This document shows, in pieces, positions 62,794 through 64,000 of a stretch of DNA of 64,000 nucleotides; the first letter of the stretch is position 1; each line of letters begins with the position of its first letter. Location: positions 13,082,001-13,146,000 of the forward strand of contig JAVHKY010000052.1 in NCBI GenBank assembly GCA_035079385.1. Reading direction: 5' to 3'. The position numbers and the translations under genes are program-made. Source of the DNA: Aspidiotus rigidus (lineage: Eukaryota; Arthropoda; Insecta; Hemiptera; Diaspididae). Below the pieces are notes generated by a model. It was given only the letters and a program-made list of their open reading frames with translations, was not told the origin of the DNA and did no database searches.

Positions 62794-63055
62794 CATGGCG
62801 TTGTTTGGACTACCAACCATGTTGGAGAATTGTAGACTTTTAAATAATTATTATTATGATAGGTACGCTGGACTCATGACGACAAGACAAGTTTTTGGCT
62901 GTGAGGTAGGAGGACGCGGAAACAGCAGTCATGTCGGAACACATTGGTTACACTGGCTGTTGCGCGATGCTAGGCGGAACATGTTTGTACCTCATTACCA
63001 AAAAGTTGTCTCGCTCTTATCAGTCCAGCGTACCTATTATATAGTGCCTTACTAA
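62794..63055 (+). CDS. Unidentified small frame, 86 aa
   Basis: ATG at 62794 (an upstream GTG at 62774 is in frame). The peptide begins MALFGLPTMLENCRLLNNYY, then DRYAGLMTTRQVFGCEVG, then SSHVGTHWLHWLLRDARRN, ending TYYIVPY. The mixed aromatic/basic composition is unlike the AT-rich junk frames nearby. No motif, no strong splice signals and no repeats inside. May be an exon or a chance frame. Confidence 0.35.
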
Positions 63056-63361
63056 TTCCTCTACCCAGATGCGCGCGCACATTGCGTGCATGCTGGTGTT
63101 GTCTCGTTTTTCTGTTCATTACTCAAGCATAGAGACATGTTCCACGTTGATGAATTGCATTAAAGCTCGAGAGCGGGTAATTGTAAAATGGACAACCATT
63201 TTGTTTGCAAAATGAATTTAGCACTCCATTGATCAACATTGAAAAAGAAGGTGGATGTCAGACAGGCCTGCGCTATTTTTCAAAATAGAGGTGTTTTACA
63301 TGTAATATCTCCTACCAAAACAAAAGTAAACAAAAATGTGTTATCAATTTTGAACCGATCA
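63056..63361. other. Intergenic, nothing recognised
   Basis: No gene. GCGCGCGCACATTGCGTGCA near 63071 is a short GC-rich patch. Confidence 0.35.
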
Positions 63362-63588
63362 ATAGGCCCTATGGTCTTTGGGGTTTACAAAGCGATAATA
63401 GGCCCTGGCTAACGCCTTGTTGCATGTTGTGATGATCCAATATCTCGCGATCATCGTTGATTTACTTTATGATACTTCTCGACAATGATTTTAATGGTCA
63501 AATCGCAATATTTTCACGGCGTCTGCTAGTTGCGGCCAGAGACCTATGCTTGCTTTGTAAACCCCCGACACCATAGGGATCTAATAAG
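63362..63588. mobile_element. Hairpin element, ~227 bp
   Basis: GGCCCTATGGTCTTTGGGGT and TTTACAAAGC (63364-63393) oppose GCTTTGTAAACCCCCGACACCATAGGG (63554-63580); further in, TAGGCCCTGG opposes GGCCAGAGACCTA. No TSD identified. Confidence 0.7.
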
Positions 63589-64000
63589 TAAAGACAAGGA
63601 CAGATCTCAAATGTTCAAAAATTCACAATATCTCTCATTTTACAATAGGCTAGTAACAGCAATAGTTCACATTCTTCAGGAACTATAAATTAGCACCACA
63701 ATTCCATCAGCACAGAGAAACTGATATTTTCATTTTTTACATAGATCATTCCCCCGGTGACGTCAGTAAGAAAACCAGGTTGCATGCTGCAGCTATCTCC
63801 CTTCAAAATATAAACAAACTTTTTGCGTGTTGATTCACAATGGTGTAGCGTTTGTAAAAATGCAAAATATTCCAAAAATAAAAGATATCTTGATAAATAT
63901 CCTAATACTAGGTATTCTTGATATACAAAAAAAAATATTTGTATTTTATGATACAAGGTCGTTTATTTTTGAAATAATTATGTACTTGCATTTTTGCAAA
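63589..64000. other. Window end, nothing recognised
   Basis: AT-rich. The minus-strand frame 63690-63956 shows no motif. Confidence 0.35.

Overview
The window is animal nuclear DNA, very probably from an insect. It is AT-rich, has no operon-like gene packing, and is dominated by eukaryotic mobile elements: Penelope-like retroelements, R1- and CR1/jockey-like LINEs, an LTR-element gag, a mariner, a Helitron Rep fragment and many short TIR elements. Introns have GT-AG borders. Three units of the insect telomere motif (CCTAA) occur near position 330. The taxon cannot be fixed from sequence alone; a sap-feeding hemipteran is a guess and no more.

Genes. The one gene identified with confidence is an intronless, apparently intact Na+/K+-ATPase alpha subunit on the minus strand (15297-18347, ATG start, 1016 aa). 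A second intact single-exon gene (53419-54303) encodes a secreted glycoprotein of unknown function. A third, multi-exon secreted protein gene (26868-28269) carries a frame break and an in-frame TAA, so it is probably a pseudogene. Short exon-like blocks behind good splice acceptors lie on the minus strand at 3235-3426, 18744-18895 and 58089-58224. Small unassigned frames are at 12136-12321, 24237-24520, 25343-25576, 60217-60801 and 62794-63055.

Layout. 1-2.7 kb: a 45-bp tandem array, then a 5'-truncated Penelope-like element (PLE) with a hammerhead-like motif, then a hairpin MITE. 5-9.2 kb: a short hAT-like MITE, a LINE C-terminus and hairpin elements. 9.3-12.3 kb: a second, decayed PLE and a SWIM zinc-finger remnant bracketed by inverted repeats. 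15.3-20.7 kb: the ATPase, an orphan exon and an R1-like LINE split by a 130-bp MITE. 23-30.7 kb: two arrays of related repeats in opposite orientation flank a TIR element, a mariner and the broken secreted-protein gene. 34-48 kb: a mosaic of nested repeats with a Helitron fragment and a gag fragment. 48-52 kb: a large palindrome and hAT-like elements with perfect 8-bp target-site duplications. 53-58 kb: the secreted protein and a third, palindromic PLE. 58-64 kb: a cluster of hairpin elements including a 722-bp near-perfect palindrome.

The genes do not form a pathway. The strongest themes are (i) PLE insertions with 12-bp target duplications, inverted copies of their own 3' ends and hammerhead-like motifs, (ii) a TIR element family carrying a variable 45-bp internal repeat that is probably the source of the tandem array at position 1, and (iii) many long palindromes able to fold into double-stranded RNA. 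All family assignments come from reading motifs; no database search was run.
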